DNA of 64,000 bases from Pagrus major. Lineage: Eukaryota; Chordata; Actinopteri; Spariformes; Sparidae. Under the pieces are notes generated by a model. The model was not told the DNA's origin and did no database searches. It saw nothing but the letters and a program-made list of their open reading frames with translations. Below, one piece after another: positions 11,634 through 25,600 of this stretch. The stretch covers positions 5,043,297 through 5,107,296 of the forward strand of contig NC_133230.1 in the NCBI RefSeq assembly GCF_040436345.1. Direction: 5' to 3'. Positions within the stretch are counted from its first letter, which is position 1. Every line of letters starts with the position of its first letter. A program made the translations under genes and the position numbers.

Positions 11634-11965
11634 GTGGTGGTGAAGTGCAACAAAGTACACTCACTTACACACTGTACTGAAGTATAATTTATAGATACTT
11701 GAACTTAACTTGAGCTTTATCATTATGCATGACATTATACCTGTACTCCACTACATACATTCAGTTTTACATAAAAAGATTAACTCAAGATCAACCTAAA
11801 CTAAATGCTACATGCAGTACAAAAGAAGTAATGATCCTCTAATAATGACATACATAAAATGATGATACTTCATCAAAGGAAGGACTTTAAGTTGTATCTA
11901 AGTATTTTTACATTGTGTTAATTAATCTAATACTTACTTACTTAATCTAATACTAGATCTAAATA
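11634..11965 (+). repeat. AAGTAC-rich teleost repeat copy
   Basis: It begins GTGGTGGTGAAGTGCAACAA, followed by AAGTACACTCACTTAC and CTGTACTCCACTACATACAT, and ends in AGTATTTTTACATTGTG. The block order fits the family in forward orientation. Confidence 0.5.
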
Positions 11966-12194
11966 TTTCTTCTAGCACTACTGGAGACTACACTAACTGC
12001 ATATTACACATGTGTTTTTTCCAATGAGTAAAGAGCGAGAACAAGACTTCATTCAAAGAACTACAGTGACATTTCAAAATAGGATAACCTGGTTATATAT
12101 AACTCAATAAATTCTCAAATGGTGTTTTAATCTGGACTCTATCAATAGGTCACTGTACAATTTAATTTGATTATTTATCAACAAGAGAAATCAA

Positions 12195-12965
12195 CCTGAA
12201 GAACTATCCTGATACTTTCCTTGAGGAAAAAATGCAACACTACTGTGTAGAACTGCTCAATAACAAGTAAATATCTTGCATCTAAAATTACAAAAGTGTT
12301 AGCATCAAAATGTACTTAAAGTGACAAAGGCAAATTAACTCAATGTGCAGAATGGCCAGTTTTAGAATAGGATTGATGAATTAATGTATTAATCGCTTTA
12401 ATGTTAGCTCATTTTAATTACTTCATACCAGGGCGTCCCAAAGTGCCAGTGGTGGCCCACCAAATGTTTCTACAGTTAAAAATAATTAAAGGTATATAAT
12501 AATGTTTATGCAGGTTGATTTTTTTGTGAGGTAAAATGCTCTTTAGATATGTTTAGATCCCTAGATTACTGACTATTTTTCATAATCTGCATGCAGGAAG
12601 TCAGTCGAGGGAACTTGGGATCCTATTGACATTTTGCATCTTAACAGTAAGCTACAATAACAATATAACAATACAAATAATGTACACATATAACAACAAC
12701 AATATATTACAATACAATACAACAGGTGCTTGGAGAGAATTAGCATGGCTTCATCTGTAATATTATTTCATATTTTATTAGTTTTATGCACATTTTATTA
12801 ACAATATGAATAATTAGTAGGTAAATCTATCTGACAAATGTAGTAAAGTAGAAGTATAAAGTAGCATAACATGTACCCACAAGTACATGAAAATTGTACA
12901 GTAGGTAGTGCAGTACTTGAGTGAAAGTACTTACACTACAGATGTAAAGATTCCTACTCTCAAAA
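12195..12965 (-). repeat. AAGTAC-rich teleost repeat, reverse copy with internal insertion
   Basis: Blocks AGCATCAAAATGTACTTAAA, ATGTAGTAAAGTAGAAGTAT, AAAGTAGCATAACATG and GTACTTGAGTGAAAGTACTT are the family in reverse orientation. The centre (about 12430-12830) does not match and may be a later insertion or unrelated sequence. Confidence 0.55.
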
Positions 12966-13009
12966 AAATGCAGTAAAAGTCAAGTTTTCTAGGTCGCACC
13001 ATCACCTAT

Positions 13010-13075
13010 CGATCACCTCCGTTCAGCCAATCAGAGCGCACGAAGGCGGTCCGTTGCTAAGGAGGAAGTTTGGTT
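13010..13075 (+). promoter_or_regulatory. numb: numb promoter with CCAAT box
   Basis: CCAATCAGAG at 13027-13036 is a good NF-Y type CCAAT box. It is followed by a GC-richer stretch (GCGCACGAAGGCGG) and GTTGCTAAGG, an RFX-like half. No TATA box is seen. The transcription start is placed only roughly, near 13060. Confidence 0.5.
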
Positions 13076-13243
13076 GAGTCCCGGAGCAGCAGCCATTCAG
13101 CAGCAGTGGCTGAAGCGATTGGACTGTGAGCGTCTCCCCCAACTCTTTCTCTGGAATTTGAATTATTTTGGCACTGCACGGTTCCGTGATACATAGGTGA
13201 CGGCTTTAACAGGGCATCTTCTGGGTCGCAGCGGTGATCACAG
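13060..13243 (+). other. numb: numb non-coding first exon (5' UTR)
   Basis: Inferred exon ending in CACAG before the donor GTAGGT at 13244. It has no suitable start codon, and its 5' end is a guess based on the promoter motifs. It would be spliced to the coding exon at 38076. Such a distant non-coding first exon agrees with the organisation of mammalian NUMB. Confidence 0.5.
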
Positions 13244-14379
13244 GTAGGTTGAATAATGAGCAGCGTGTTTTTTTTTTCCAAACCAACATGCCCGGTAATG
13301 CTTGTTAGCTCGCCGAGCTAAGCAGCACCTAGCCTGTGTTTTCGGATGCGGCACACGCAGCTATGTTAGCTCTTAGCTCCCTGCAGACCCAAAATTGGTT
13401 AGCTAACCTGACTAGAAAACAGACTGAGGAAAAATGTGAGCTGTGAGGCTGTCTGCCACCCATCACGCTTGTTGGAAAAGGTTTGTCTCTGCCCTCCCGA
13501 GTGAGCAAAATACAGACGTAAACGTTAGTTAGCGAGCTAGCTTTAATTAAGTAGCTAACTCACCTGATTAACTTTAACAGATGAAGGTTACCCAGCAAAA
13601 TAATGAACCCAACTCGGGTTCAGATGTCGGAATAGCTGATCAGCTAGCTCATAATTTGACATGTCATTTTCAAATTGTCACACGCATCACTTGTGTTATA
13701 TCATCGTTACTAATGTAGGCTGGCTTTAAGGGGGTGTATTCATTTGTATTGAAGTTTAGTGACTTAGCAAGTTTGTCTCAATGTGTCTCAAGCTAGATAA
13801 AAATCTGAACATATGATTTTTACAGACAGATGTTCAAGACTCAGTCACAGACAGGTTGATCGCCTTGAAGAAATAAACTATGACTCATAGTCTCAACACT
13901 CACATTTTTGTGAAGTGTGATAATCTGCCCTGGTTAGAGTCTCTCATTTGGTAATGATTTCATTGCTAGATGCGAATCTCGTGTGTTTGTTGACTGCTTG
14001 GTTGAACCACAGAGCAAAAGATTTCCATTCTCGACTGTCTGATCGGGGATCAGATAAACATCAGTGGTCAGATTACCTTCCACATGCAGACTTTACAAAA
14101 GATGGCTCCATTGAAAGATTGTGTGAAAGCCACAGCAGCACACCCGTCAGGCTGAGACATCCTGTCTATTCTGCCACATCTCGTTTTCTCATTATCCAGA
14201 ATTGTTGAGTCATTATTGTTTTGTTAATGGGGTATGTGACTTGAATAACGCAAGCTGAGTTATTCATTTTTTGGTGTGTCTGGATCGTCAGCATAAAGTG
14301 TGGAAAACTTGGGTATGTGCCACTGTGTTTTTCATCGTGAAGAGCTGATGGTGTCTGAATCCAAGGTAAAAAGTGACAG

Positions 14380-14545
14380 TTTAAAGTATAAGTTCATGCA
14401 TTATTTACTCACCCCCATGCTGATGGAAAGTCGGGTTTCTTAGTCCGATAAAGATTTCTGGAGCTTCACAGCAAAACAGCATTGCCGCATTCTCCTAAAT
14501 GCTTTAGCGACTGCTATAATAACAGCTGTTTTTACAGTTGGCCTT
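14380..14545 (+). repeat. MITE fragment, AAGTTCA...ACTCACCCCCATG family
   Basis: TTATTTACTCACCCCCATGC, GATGGAAAGTCGGGT and TTTCTGGAGCTTCACAGCAA match a widespread teleost MITE (same family as 39029-39150, which shares CATTATCTACTCACC and CATTTCTGGAG). The right terminus is not clear. Confidence 0.55.
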
Positions 14546-14854
14546 TATTATTTATTCTACATTTGGCTGAAATAAAGAAAAACAACAAATATTGGGATCC
14601 CAAAATTGAAAAACCAATATGTACCCAACAACCATAGATTCAAATATTCAGATGCAGGCCTAAAACATTCCCATTATATTGTCCTAGAGCCACGTGCAGT
14701 CCTAAACCCAAATATATTCAATTCTCTAACATATTTGATAAAGAAAAGCATCAAAACCATGCATTTAAGAGCCTGAACCTAGCAAATTTGGGGCATTTTT
14801 GCTGGAAAAATAACAGAAATTATGAAATAGTTATCAAAATGGTAAAATATTTTC

Positions 14855-15215
14855 TAGTTGCTTCAGCTCTTATATAGAATTATTTTCATTGTCGATTAAT
14901 GTGTCGATTATTTTCTCGATTGATCAATTAGCTGTTTGGTCTATAAAATGTCAGAAAATGGGGAGAACTGTCGATCGGTGCCCAATAATGACGTCCTCAA
15001 ATGTCTTGTTTTGTCCACAGCCCAAAGATATTTAGTTTACTGTCATAAAGGAGTAAGGAACCCAAAAGTATTCACATTTAAGAAGCTGGAATCAGAGAAT
15101 CTGGACTTCATATAAAATTACTAATACCGATAAGCCAGTGTGAAAATAATTGCGTATTAATTTAGTAGATGACAACTAATCGATTTATCATCTAATCGTT
15201 GCCGCTGTAAAGTGA
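14855..15215 (+). repeat. CGATTAAT/TGTTTTGTCCACA repeat, copy 1
   Basis: It shares TTGTTTTGTCCACA..CC.AAAGATAT.(T/C)AGTTTACTGTC and AGAAGCTGGA with 37270-37590 and is bounded by CGATTAATGTGTCGATTA-type ends, a dispersed fish repeat. Confidence 0.6.
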
Positions 15216-17733
15216 TGTATGTCTTTTGGAAGAGGATTTCATGTCTCTCCATACAGAGACGGACGGATGATTTGGGAGTTACCCCCCCCCCCCTCACATT
15301 CTGACAGTTACTCATGGTTTAGCTCATCTCACAGAATAAGGGAGGTAAGATTGGCTTTTTGCCACGAAACCCACTGTTCAAGTCTGTCAGCTGTTTGAGA
15401 GAGGAAGATAATGCAGGTCTCTGTCCAGAGCTTTGTGATTCACTCTGTGGGAGAAACTCGCGTTACTCTCAGCAGTTCTGTTCTCAAAGGAGAGGCCCAT
15501 TTCTTGGCAGTGAGCTGTACATGTGAATGCTGAGTAGTGATGCAACATGGGTAGATAAACTTGCTGTGCGATGACGACGCAATCAAAGGGCTTCACTTTA
15601 GTCCCCTGATAGCGCCGAGATAGTCTTGCCGACAGTGGTGAAAGCAGGGTGAGCGTCAACGTCAGCTTAGCTGTGAGTCCAGTGGTAACTGAAGTGATAT
15701 GAGGTGACAAGAACTGGAGATATGTGTCCGCGTTTCTGATCTCCTCTTCTAACATCCAATGGTCCGGATCACAGCGAATTGTCTGTGACCGTCTCTTGAC
15801 TGCTCACCTTATTCCTTGTTGATTGTTCATGTTAATCCTTTTGGCTGCAGTTTTGATATGGGCCATTGAATGTGCTGGCTGTTGATGTCATCCATAACGT
15901 GTGCTTCTTGTCACCATCACAGCTCGCTAGAAGTGTGGGCACGCCAGGCATATTTGGAGTGATATAATAAAACGCTCAAATATTTGCTTATTCAGTTTGA
16001 TTTGTGTGGGAAGGTGAGAATAAGGACATGTACACTCAGGTGAACTGAGGTGCCTGAAAATCCGGTTCCCGTCCAAGTTCGGCGCGCTATCATTGATTAG
16101 AAGGGAGAAAGTAATCCATCTCTTTGTGTTTTCGATGGCATGGTGTCAGAGATTATGACAAAGAAGAATGCAGACAAGTCACACAGATTTATCTTGACAC
16201 CCTCCTCTGCCAAAACTATGAACCTTTTCGGATGGTAAGTTAGCAAAACACTGCTCAGTAAAAGAGCTGCTTGCAGTCTGGAGATTTTTATTTACAAGGC
16301 CGAGTGCACTTATAAATCAAATTCATCATCAAATTAAAATTTGTCTGCTCAAAATGGCGTGTAGAATTGAAATTACCTGTAAAATTATTCTAATAGCACG
16401 TCCAGAGGACATATGTTCATGTGAGCAACATTTGCATCCACTCCCATGTTGCATTGGTACCTTTTGCATAATTACAAGAAGGTATACTGTCTGCACTTGT
16501 TAGATCCACACACAGAGCTCCATATTCTGAGCTGATTGGGACTGGATCCAACAGAGACGCTCTGAGAAGATCCAACCAGAGGGGAGGTTTTAGAATCAGG
16601 ATCTCAAATGTGCAGCTGACCCCATTTCAACATAAGTAGCCTAAAATAGGTTCTGTGCAACCGCAGAGTTGATTTGAACTTGTATCTTTGATATGTTTGT
16701 CGGTAAACAGTGTCATCCTCTAGCGCAGAGGGAAATGCTCGTTGTCGGTCGTGACCTTTTCATATAAAACATTCACTGTTTCGAGAACGGATTGTACACA
16801 AAACAAGACGTACACAAGAGGAAGAGCACAGAGCATCTTTGACTATGTTTAGATGCACACACACACCAATCAGGTCAAGTTAGGAAGCAGGACATGTTTA
16901 TATTTGTTGCACTATTCTGACCGCTTTTAAATCCCAGTCTCCAGAGCGTGCGGTTAGCATGACAAATCACTCCTAATTAACTCCTAAAACAGACTACATG
17001 AGATGACAGTCCATTAAAAGACACATGTAAAAAGTCAATTAGAAGAAACGGAAAAGTTTGTTTCCCTTCTCTTGCAATTAAAAATGCCTTTTAATTCAAA
17101 TGTGAGGTATTTACTGACAGGTAAATGGTGGAGAAAATTTTTTTGGTGGCTCGTGTGAACCATAAGACCTTATTTGAAGCATCTAACCAAAAACCCATTG
17201 ACTTTGAGAAGAGGGAATCGAAATCCCGTCTCTTGCAACTTACAATATAAGCCATTAGCAGTCACAACCTCAGCAGCCTTGTTACATTTTTTCCTCCACT
17301 CACATTACTTTTTAGCATAACTTAACATTCTTTGTCAGTTTAGTTTAGTCATGTTCATGAACATTTTTGAAATCATGTTTTCCACTGTCAGTGAAGAGTG
17401 GCTACATTACTACAGTGCATTTAGTCTCGCTGTTTTATACAAACCATGCAGTGCTTGTGTCTGTCGGCTGTTTCGTAGTTCCAGTATTTGGCTGTATCAG
17501 CACTTTCATTAAAAAATGAATAACAACAGTGTAAGGGTAGGTGTTGCACGGTGTTTTACTGCTTTGAACGCAGCTCTTTGAGTGTCCCCATTTGGGACAA
17601 TATCTTTAGCTTAATTAGGTCCAAGGGGGTTTGCATCTCCTCATTTTGCCCTGGCTGTTTAGACTGTGTATTAGGGCTCGGAGGGTTGGGGGTGCGTCAC
17701 TGTATGCAAGGAGTTACCTTTCAGGTTTGCGTC

Positions 17734-17811
17734 GGTATCACTCCTCCCTGCGTATGGTATGGGGCTAAGGGACTCCCTTTGTCTCTCTTGGCCCCTATAT
17801 AGAGTGATACC
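17734..17811. repeat. Nested inverted repeat GGTATCACTC / GAGTGATACC
   Basis: Perfect 10-bp outer arms at 17734-17743 and 17802-17811 enclose GGGGCTAAG (17761-17769) and CTTGGCCCC (17788-17796), which pair with one mismatch. Confidence 0.5.
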
Positions 17812-20800
17812 CGAGCCTCCTGGGCTGGAACAGCTCATGCTTTATTCAGCCCTCTGATCTCTGGTTTAATTACGAGTGACCCAGGATGGAGTGATCGGTG
17901 GTGTATCTCACAGGGTGGGAACTTTGTCCTGGCTACCAGTGCCCGCAAGAGTGCTAGACGTGAAAACCTTTTGACTGAGATGTGCATTTATGTATAAAAC
18001 AGAACAATAAGATTGACCCAAAAAGTCACCAAAATGTTACAAATACATTAACTTGAGCCCTACTGACACAGGACAAGTATTCCAATTTAAAACGTTACCT
18101 CTGCACGTCTGTGTTTCTTGCAGTGCATTCACACGGGATAAACCAACTCTGTATTTTACTTGAATTTACTGACATTATTCCCCCGATTATGATGTCAAGG
18201 CTCCATGTAACATTAACATTTCAGCAGTGGAGCATCTGTTCTTCAGTAGCCACATTAATAATATAGTTTAGAGTTGATTTGCCCACTTTCTGCATGTGTT
18301 CCAAGCACAAGTAGGCATTTTCAGCTCATTCAGATCAAGTAACGGCTGCTTATGTGGTGGAACTTTTACTCTGAGAATTACGGACATGGCGGATTTGCAC
18401 AGAATTAAGATCACCGACGACCTCTGCCATTATTAAGAATTACTGGAGGTCCCCAGGTTACAGTAGTAGTGTGTGAATAGGGCTTTGGCTGCAAAAAATA
18501 AAGAAATCAAGTCATTCTACTCTCTTGTCTGCTCGCCATTTCATCGTATTATCTGCCAGTAGCAGTGGTTGCTATTTTGGATTTGTGAAGTTTGGCTTCT
18601 GAGTAAAAGTTTCCCACCCCTCCTTTTTCTCTGGCCTCCTTTTCCTTCTGTCTGTCTTCTCAGGTCTTCCGATACTATTTTTACCACCATTTTTTGACAT
18701 AATCAGAATTGCTATATTTGTGCTCTTTTCTAGAGGATATAACCTATACGTGAGGAAGCCGAGGCTTAACCTGCAGCTGCATACTACAACTACACATATA
18801 AGTATGAATGAAAACTTTGCCTGATGTTGACACAAAATCAGTTTTTTTTTTTATTTTTATTGGCTTTATAAAGCCATGTTGGTAAAACTCAGTTCTCAGT
18901 TCTTCTATTTGAACTGATGTAAACATGACAGTGTGTGGTTGGTGTAATGACTCCCTGTCTCAAAACTAAGTGATGTGTGTGTGTCTGTGTTTATGTCTAA
19001 TGACTCCCTGGCCATAGCGTGGATGACACCAATACTATTCCCTCACACATTGCGCACAGTTTCCATTACCTTGACTGAGCACACAGGCTGCATGTTGCTT
19101 TCAATATACATTGGACACCCGTATTTGTCTCGCTGTATTTGACATGAACTCACCATGAAGTCCACCAGTTGTTTTCCCTTCTGCTGAACAGGTTTTTGTG
19201 CAATGGCATCAAAATGATAAAGATTAGAATATTTAACAACCCAGTCTCTGGCAATTACAAGTTCAGCCTGGTGTTGAATCTCTGGTCCCTGATTTTTGGT
19301 GTTGGTTATATGAATTTTTTTTTGCCATTTTTACTAAAATCAACTACGTCTTTTAACTGTGTTTCATTCAGGCAAAGTTCTTATGCAGTTGATAGTGTCA
19401 AGGCAGTGTTTTACACTGGTGCATGTGAGATGTTGGGCTTAATTTCTTTAATGCTAAAAAGGTTTTTATAGAGAAATATGTTTTTAAGTTGCAAAAGAAG
19501 ACATACAAGGAAATACAGCTTTGGTATCATGACAAAAACACAGGTTTTCAGTGGGCAAAACTCTAAAAATAAAATTTAATAATATTGGCCTCATAAAGAA
19601 GCTCTCTCCTGTAACATCTGTTGTTACTCCAGGCCTCACTCCTTTGAGATCAGACTGTGCTGACTTGTGGTTTGCAGGGAAGCTCCTTCTGGCCCATATG
19701 GGTCTACTTGGACCGGCACTGGCTGTTGTGTAACTGTATTGTGTCTGATCCAAAGTCTACTGGCTACTGTGCTTCTGTTAAATAACTGTGCGATATGAGT
19801 GAGAAAAAGATTCAGTGATGAGACACTCAAGTGTGCTGGTGTAATTGAGTTATTTCATTGCAGCAGTGACTAAAAGAAGTTGTTGTAGCAGCCTGTGAAC
19901 GGTTTCACTGTGTTGTTGACAGTGGAAGGAGGAGCAGCACAGCAGTCAACACTGTTGCCTAGCCTAATCGATGTTGAACGTTCCCCAGCACAAGAACAGT
20001 GTCAATTATTAATGAGCTGAATATCATGTTCTGCCTCAAGTAGAGAAGCTTTTTGTTTATAAATCATTGCTGCTGGTTTGCCACACATCAGACTGTACGT
20101 GAGGGAAAAGTGAGATGGAAAAATGTAGCACTTGTGTTGGGAGGGTCTCGCAGTTACATTTACTTTGCTTTGTCAGTCCACATTCCTCTCAGATCATGTG
20201 AAGTAAGTCAGGAACAGGTAGTTAAGCCTTTTTCCTGGGTAGGAAGGGGTTATCGGTGTAGAGGGGCGGTGGGGAACGTGTTTCCTGTGTGTTGCATCAC
20301 TGTGCAGCAAGTGCTGCCCTGACCACTGCAGCTTTTTGTTTACCACAGAATTACAGGGACAGGTGTGTGAGCAGCATGTGTGTGCACATTTGCTCTACGT
20401 ATGTTGAGTATGTTTCATTGCAGGGGAAAGTGTGTGAAAAACCCAAGGCATGTTCAGTAGCAGGTTCACACACTCCCCACCATTGCACCATTCCTCCACC
20501 ACCGAGCGGTCTGCGGAGAGGGATGTCTGGCTTGTGAGAGTGCCACTGTGCTGAGTCGACAGGAGGGGAACAATTGCTTCACTGTGCTGCTTGTCCGTTT
20601 GGCCGCCTTCATGCAGCATTTCATCGAGGGGCACCGTCGGCTTTTGGCTCTGTGAGCCTTGTTGACCAGGCCTTTGCCTGCTGGTCACTGACCCGTTGTG
20701 CCCACGGTGCCTGCTGCTCGTCAGCCCTCTGAGGGCTGCCGATTATCCCACAGTAATTGGTGCCTGGGCTCTGGCTGATCAAAGGTGCCCAGCTGATTGT

Positions 20801-22573
20801 AGAGCCCTGGTAATTTTCCATTCTCTGATGCTCTGCAGTCCTTGCCGGTTCGTCTGTCTTCCTGCCTGACTGCCTGCCCAGACGTCGTCTTTGGCCAAGG
20901 CTTGACATCTGTCGTCCTTATTATACCTGCTTTCCTCATAAGAGATGACAGGACAGGGCTGTCCTTTCTTTGCCCTTTAAAAAAAACATCCTCCTTCTTT
21001 GTTAGATTAAGTTTGTGACTGTAGAAAATATGGACAGAACTCAAAATCAGATTCTCAAAGTCAATATATGTTAAGGTAACAAGTTCAAACCCTGGAGCCA
21101 TAGTTCATCCAGCAGTCATGTGACTTGGAAAGCTTCCTTGAACGAGACACCTACACTTCAGTCATGCTGTACAGGTTTTATAGTTAATCTGCACTCTGTA
21201 CTCGCTGATTTTGCTGATATGGTTCTTGAAGGTGTGGTGGTGAGTGACTTCATCTGCTTTAGTCTGCATACTTAAAACCCTCACAGAAACCCATCAAGCA
21301 TACTTTAACAATACTGTCATGGATTTGTGCTCATTAAAGGCTGCCCTAAAATGTGAAATGATTTTATTGTTCCAATTTTGGCTGCAGAGAAAGAGCCTGA
21401 TTGCCTGGCTCGTTGGCCGTCTGAATGGACATGGTGAAATTACTTCTTGTGTTCATTTTACAGCCTTCTACTTTGGACTCTTTTATAGAAGAGCTGTCCA
21501 GCATTTCTGGAAAAAGTAAGCATCTACCATGACTGCTGAATCATTCCTGGCACTTAAAATAAAACTGCACCATGGAATATGTCGCTTGCTATTTAGAGAC
21601 TGTTGCTTACATAAACATTAGTTATAAACATGGTGTTTTGGAGTGAGACTTGATATAAACATAATATAATCTCATTCTTTCTGGCAGTCGTAGTGTTCAT
21701 AGTCTAGCCTCACACATTTACAGGCGCTGTCCAGGCTAGTTTTACACATCACAGAATTATTGTTGGAGAATATATTTTCCTATACCTTGGAAACTGGCAA
21801 AGACTGAAATGTTCCCTGTTCTTCCAAAGGCACTGCTGTGTTCGCTAATCTAATTTAACTGCACAGCTAACACAATTAGAGCCATTAAGACTTCAGCCAC
21901 TATTGCCTGGCAATGTGGCATAGTCTCCGAAGGTAAAATACACATACGTATATACCCATAGGTTTAAAGTAGCCATGGACCTCCTCCGTGTCATTTTCTG
22001 GTCCTGTTCCAGCCCTTCACCATTAATCTGCCGGGGGAAACATTCAGGTAGTACTTGCAGTTCGGCTAAATCTGTTGCGCAACTTGGTATTCTACAGTCA
22101 TCCTTCGTCTTGACAAATAGCCCGACCAGGATACAAAGAGTCGAGCTCAGGTACGTGGAGAGAATTCCTGAAATGGGTGATCAGCTCCACAGCTGCACTG
22201 AACACGACGGCTCCATTTACATTCATGCTCACAAGACCAGTTTGGTTGGCTGATTCCTGACGTCAATACAACGCCTTGCATCGTGTGGACTCCTATTACT
22301 GCTTCTGTCAGTTTCCTTTTCCCCCTTGATGGTGGATGACGGGTAGTTTGTAGACTCAAATCACTGTGTGGTCAAAGCAGTCTGTTTTTGCTCTTATGTA
22401 TTTCTGGCTAAAGATGGTCGACTGAGTCTTATCCCCATGTCAGCAAATACTGACGCTTTGGGTCAGTGACTCGGGTCGTCAATCTTTCTCTGTCTATGTC
22501 CAGAAAGTTACATGTTGTTACTTTAAGATCGGTTAACCTGACCTGGAGTGAGGTGAGCAGGAAATTATTTGAG

Positions 22574-22575
<2 letters not shown>

Positions 22576-22607
<32 letters not shown>

Positions 22608-22624
22608 TGTGTGTGTCTGTGTGT
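22576..22624. repeat. (GT)n microsatellite
   Basis: About 15 GT units followed by CTGTGTGTGT variants. Confidence 0.95.
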
Positions 22625-25600
22625 CTTCGTACTGTATCATGTGTTTCTGTGAGTTTTGGCCCGGTCAGAGGGCCAGTGTAGTCATTCCATGTCTGCTCAC
22701 TCAGCAGGAAGTTCCTGTTCCACTCCGTCCTCTCATCACGCCTGCTGCTGGACAAACACTGCTACTGAGACACACATACGCAGACACATACACACACCGA
22801 CCAATGGTAATGTGTTGGCGTTTTCCAATAGTGTTGTTTAAAAATGCTGTATTATTGACACAACACATTGAATCAGCAGTTGGAACCATGCAGTGGCTTC
22901 TCTGTGTGATATCGATTCTTCTTCTGGAGTATTTTTCCATATAATCTAAATTCTTTCTATCCCTCCGGTCCTTTTCATTCATCTCCATCTGTAACTTTTT
23001 CACTATTTCCGTCACCCCTTTTAAAAAATCTGTTTCACACTGTCACCTCTTTGTATGTTTCTGCTTCCCTGCCTTTAACTCTATCTGTCACTTGTGTTCG
23101 TTGCTGTCCTGTGTTCTCTATGTTTCTCAAGTGTATACGTGATGTATCACAAAGTGTCAAAAAGTGTGTGTGAATGTCTGAAGCCAGCAGTACAGCGTTT
23201 AAAGCCCCGGCAGAATTTTCCCTGCAGCTACCCCAGATGATGATTGGGAGAGCAGTGAAGAGTGACAGGCCTTCATCACTCAGTGAACACACATACTGAC
23301 ACCATTCCTCACTGCAGGGCTTTCCTCACCTCTTGTACACTTGTATAGCCAGGCTGAAAGGTCTTTCTGGCCCCATAAATGAACATAAAACAAACCGTTA
23401 TGGCCGTTTTTTTTTGCTGTTTTTAAAGGAATAACTGCTAGTTGCAAGGCTTTATTGATGATTTGAGTGACACGTTTCACTTTGCTTGACCATTTCTGAA
23501 CCACAGCAGACAGTCGTGGTTGTTCAGCAGCATGAGACTGCAGACATGATTATTAATCTTGAGGGTTGAATATATTTTTTGACTTTCTTTTGCAGCCTCA
23601 TCTTATCCTAGCTCAGTTTTCATATTAGCATACAGCCTCATTTGCATCATATGTAGTGACACTGTGGCTTACCCACTGCTACTGTAAAATGTATCTGTTT
23701 GCTCCACAATCTCTGTTTACCAAGAAGAGGGAAGGTAATTATGATAATGATAAACAGTTCTCAGGATAGCAATGACATTAAAGCATAATATAAACAGTCT
23801 GCAAAACTGCCACTGACAGCCGGATTTAACTTTCCCTTTATGCAAAGCACCATGCATTTAAAAAATGATCCCTCCCTATGCAGTTAAATTCCTCCAGGAT
23901 TGGCTCAGAAGCTCATTTGGGGAGCGAGTTAATTGGCTCTGATCACTGCATAAATTTCCCTTCTTTGTAGGTTTTCTTTGATGCCTAAATTGATTCACTT
24001 TCTTTGTGAACTTGTTAAATCGATAAAATGTTGATATTAACGAAGCATTTGCCTGCGGCTGTCAGGACAGTTACATTGCCGCGAGTCGGTGCCCTATAAT
24101 CATAGGTTCTTTAAAGAGGCAAAGTCATTTGGCAGCTGCAGGGCAGATATCTCCTCTGGGTTGCTTTAGCTGAAGGAAAGGGAGAAGGATGAGAGGACTA
24201 CAGGGAGGAGGATGAGCAGAGTGTGGCAAACACGGGCCTCTCACTTCCCACCATTAAAGAAAGGTTGTCACAATACTATGACAGTAAAAAGTGATGCTCA
24301 ATACCCCTTTCAGTACCACAGTATAAAGAAATAAAGACACACAAATTGTGTGTTTTTTTTTTAAAGAATAATCTGCAGACGAAAAAATTACCTCAGCACA
24401 TTTGTAATAATATTAACGTTCCCCTTAAATGGCTAGTGGATCGCTATTTGCTTCAGCATAGTTATGTATTTCTTGTAATAACAGGCAGCTAAAGAAAGAC
24501 TTGTCATGGTTATTGATTGGCGTTTGCAGTAGCCAATAGCGCTAAGTGTGCATTACACCAACAGCCATGAAGCTAGCGGTCCGTTAGCTCTAGCTCCCTG
24601 TGAACACAGCTGGACTGGGATGGAACAGCCGGAGGCCAGTTTGACAAAGGGGAATACCGAGGTGGTTTTCTTGCCGTTTTTTCTGGCTCCTGGCATCCCA
24701 GGACTGAGTCGGCAAATAGGACTGCTAACCAGTTAAAGGAAGTTACGTTTAGCAGCAGTAAGCAGTCATTTTATCTTACCAGAGATTAGGCAGTTCAGTC
24801 GCAGGACATCAGAAAATATTTCCCTCGTAAAATATCATCCAGTTTCACTCAAAGCAGTGAATAATGTTTCAAACTTGTGCTTTTGTACAGACATCGTCAC
24901 AGGTAAAATAAAAAGGGATTTGAACAATACTGTTTAATTTTTTTTCAGGTCAGTTCATTTTATTGAGCTGCTCTGTTTACATACATAAACAGAGTCATCT
25001 GGCATAAGGTTTCACTCAGTACTGTTCAGATACTTTATGAGATCTTTGCTGACAGTGATTGTTTTTTTTCTGTGCTATTTGCGGTCCTGATCACTTCCTT
25101 TGGCATTAAACTGTACTTTGGATTGGTGGTTAAATTGAAAGCATTTTTACAGCTCAAAGCTGACTATGTCAGCAGTAATGACTGCGTTTCAAAAACGCGG
25201 CCACAGACTGTCACTAACCCTGATGTGGTTGAATCAGAAATGACAGTGCTGCTGGTGCACTGACGAGTGGAGTGTTAACTGTGTGATCTCTGGTGATGAC
25301 TGAGGCCCAAACCACCAATTGTGCATAAGACTGCCTCGAACACGTCACTCAACTATTGATAACTTCCTCTTTGATGTTTTATTTTTCTCTTTTGAGTCAG
25401 CAGCTCTGCAGGAAGTGCCTGTCTGTTTGCACATCTCTGTCCTGAATGCTAACAGGCTCAAGCTGGGGACATCCAGACCTGTTTAACTTGACAGAAACAG
25501 TGTGTCTGTGTTGGATATGATGTGACGCAGTCTGAGCTATTCCTCTTGGGGAAATGGCCTGTCAGTTTGTGGCTAAAGCCTCAGCTTTTCTTGACGTTTT

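Larger units (their letters stand above)
9706..13010. other. galnt16-numb intergenic region
   Basis: About 3.3 kb without a credible gene. It holds a C/T-rich stretch resembling a retroposon tail (about 9720-10020) and at least four decayed copies of the AAGTAC-rich repeat family in both orientations. The numb promoter starts near 13010. Confidence 0.7.
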
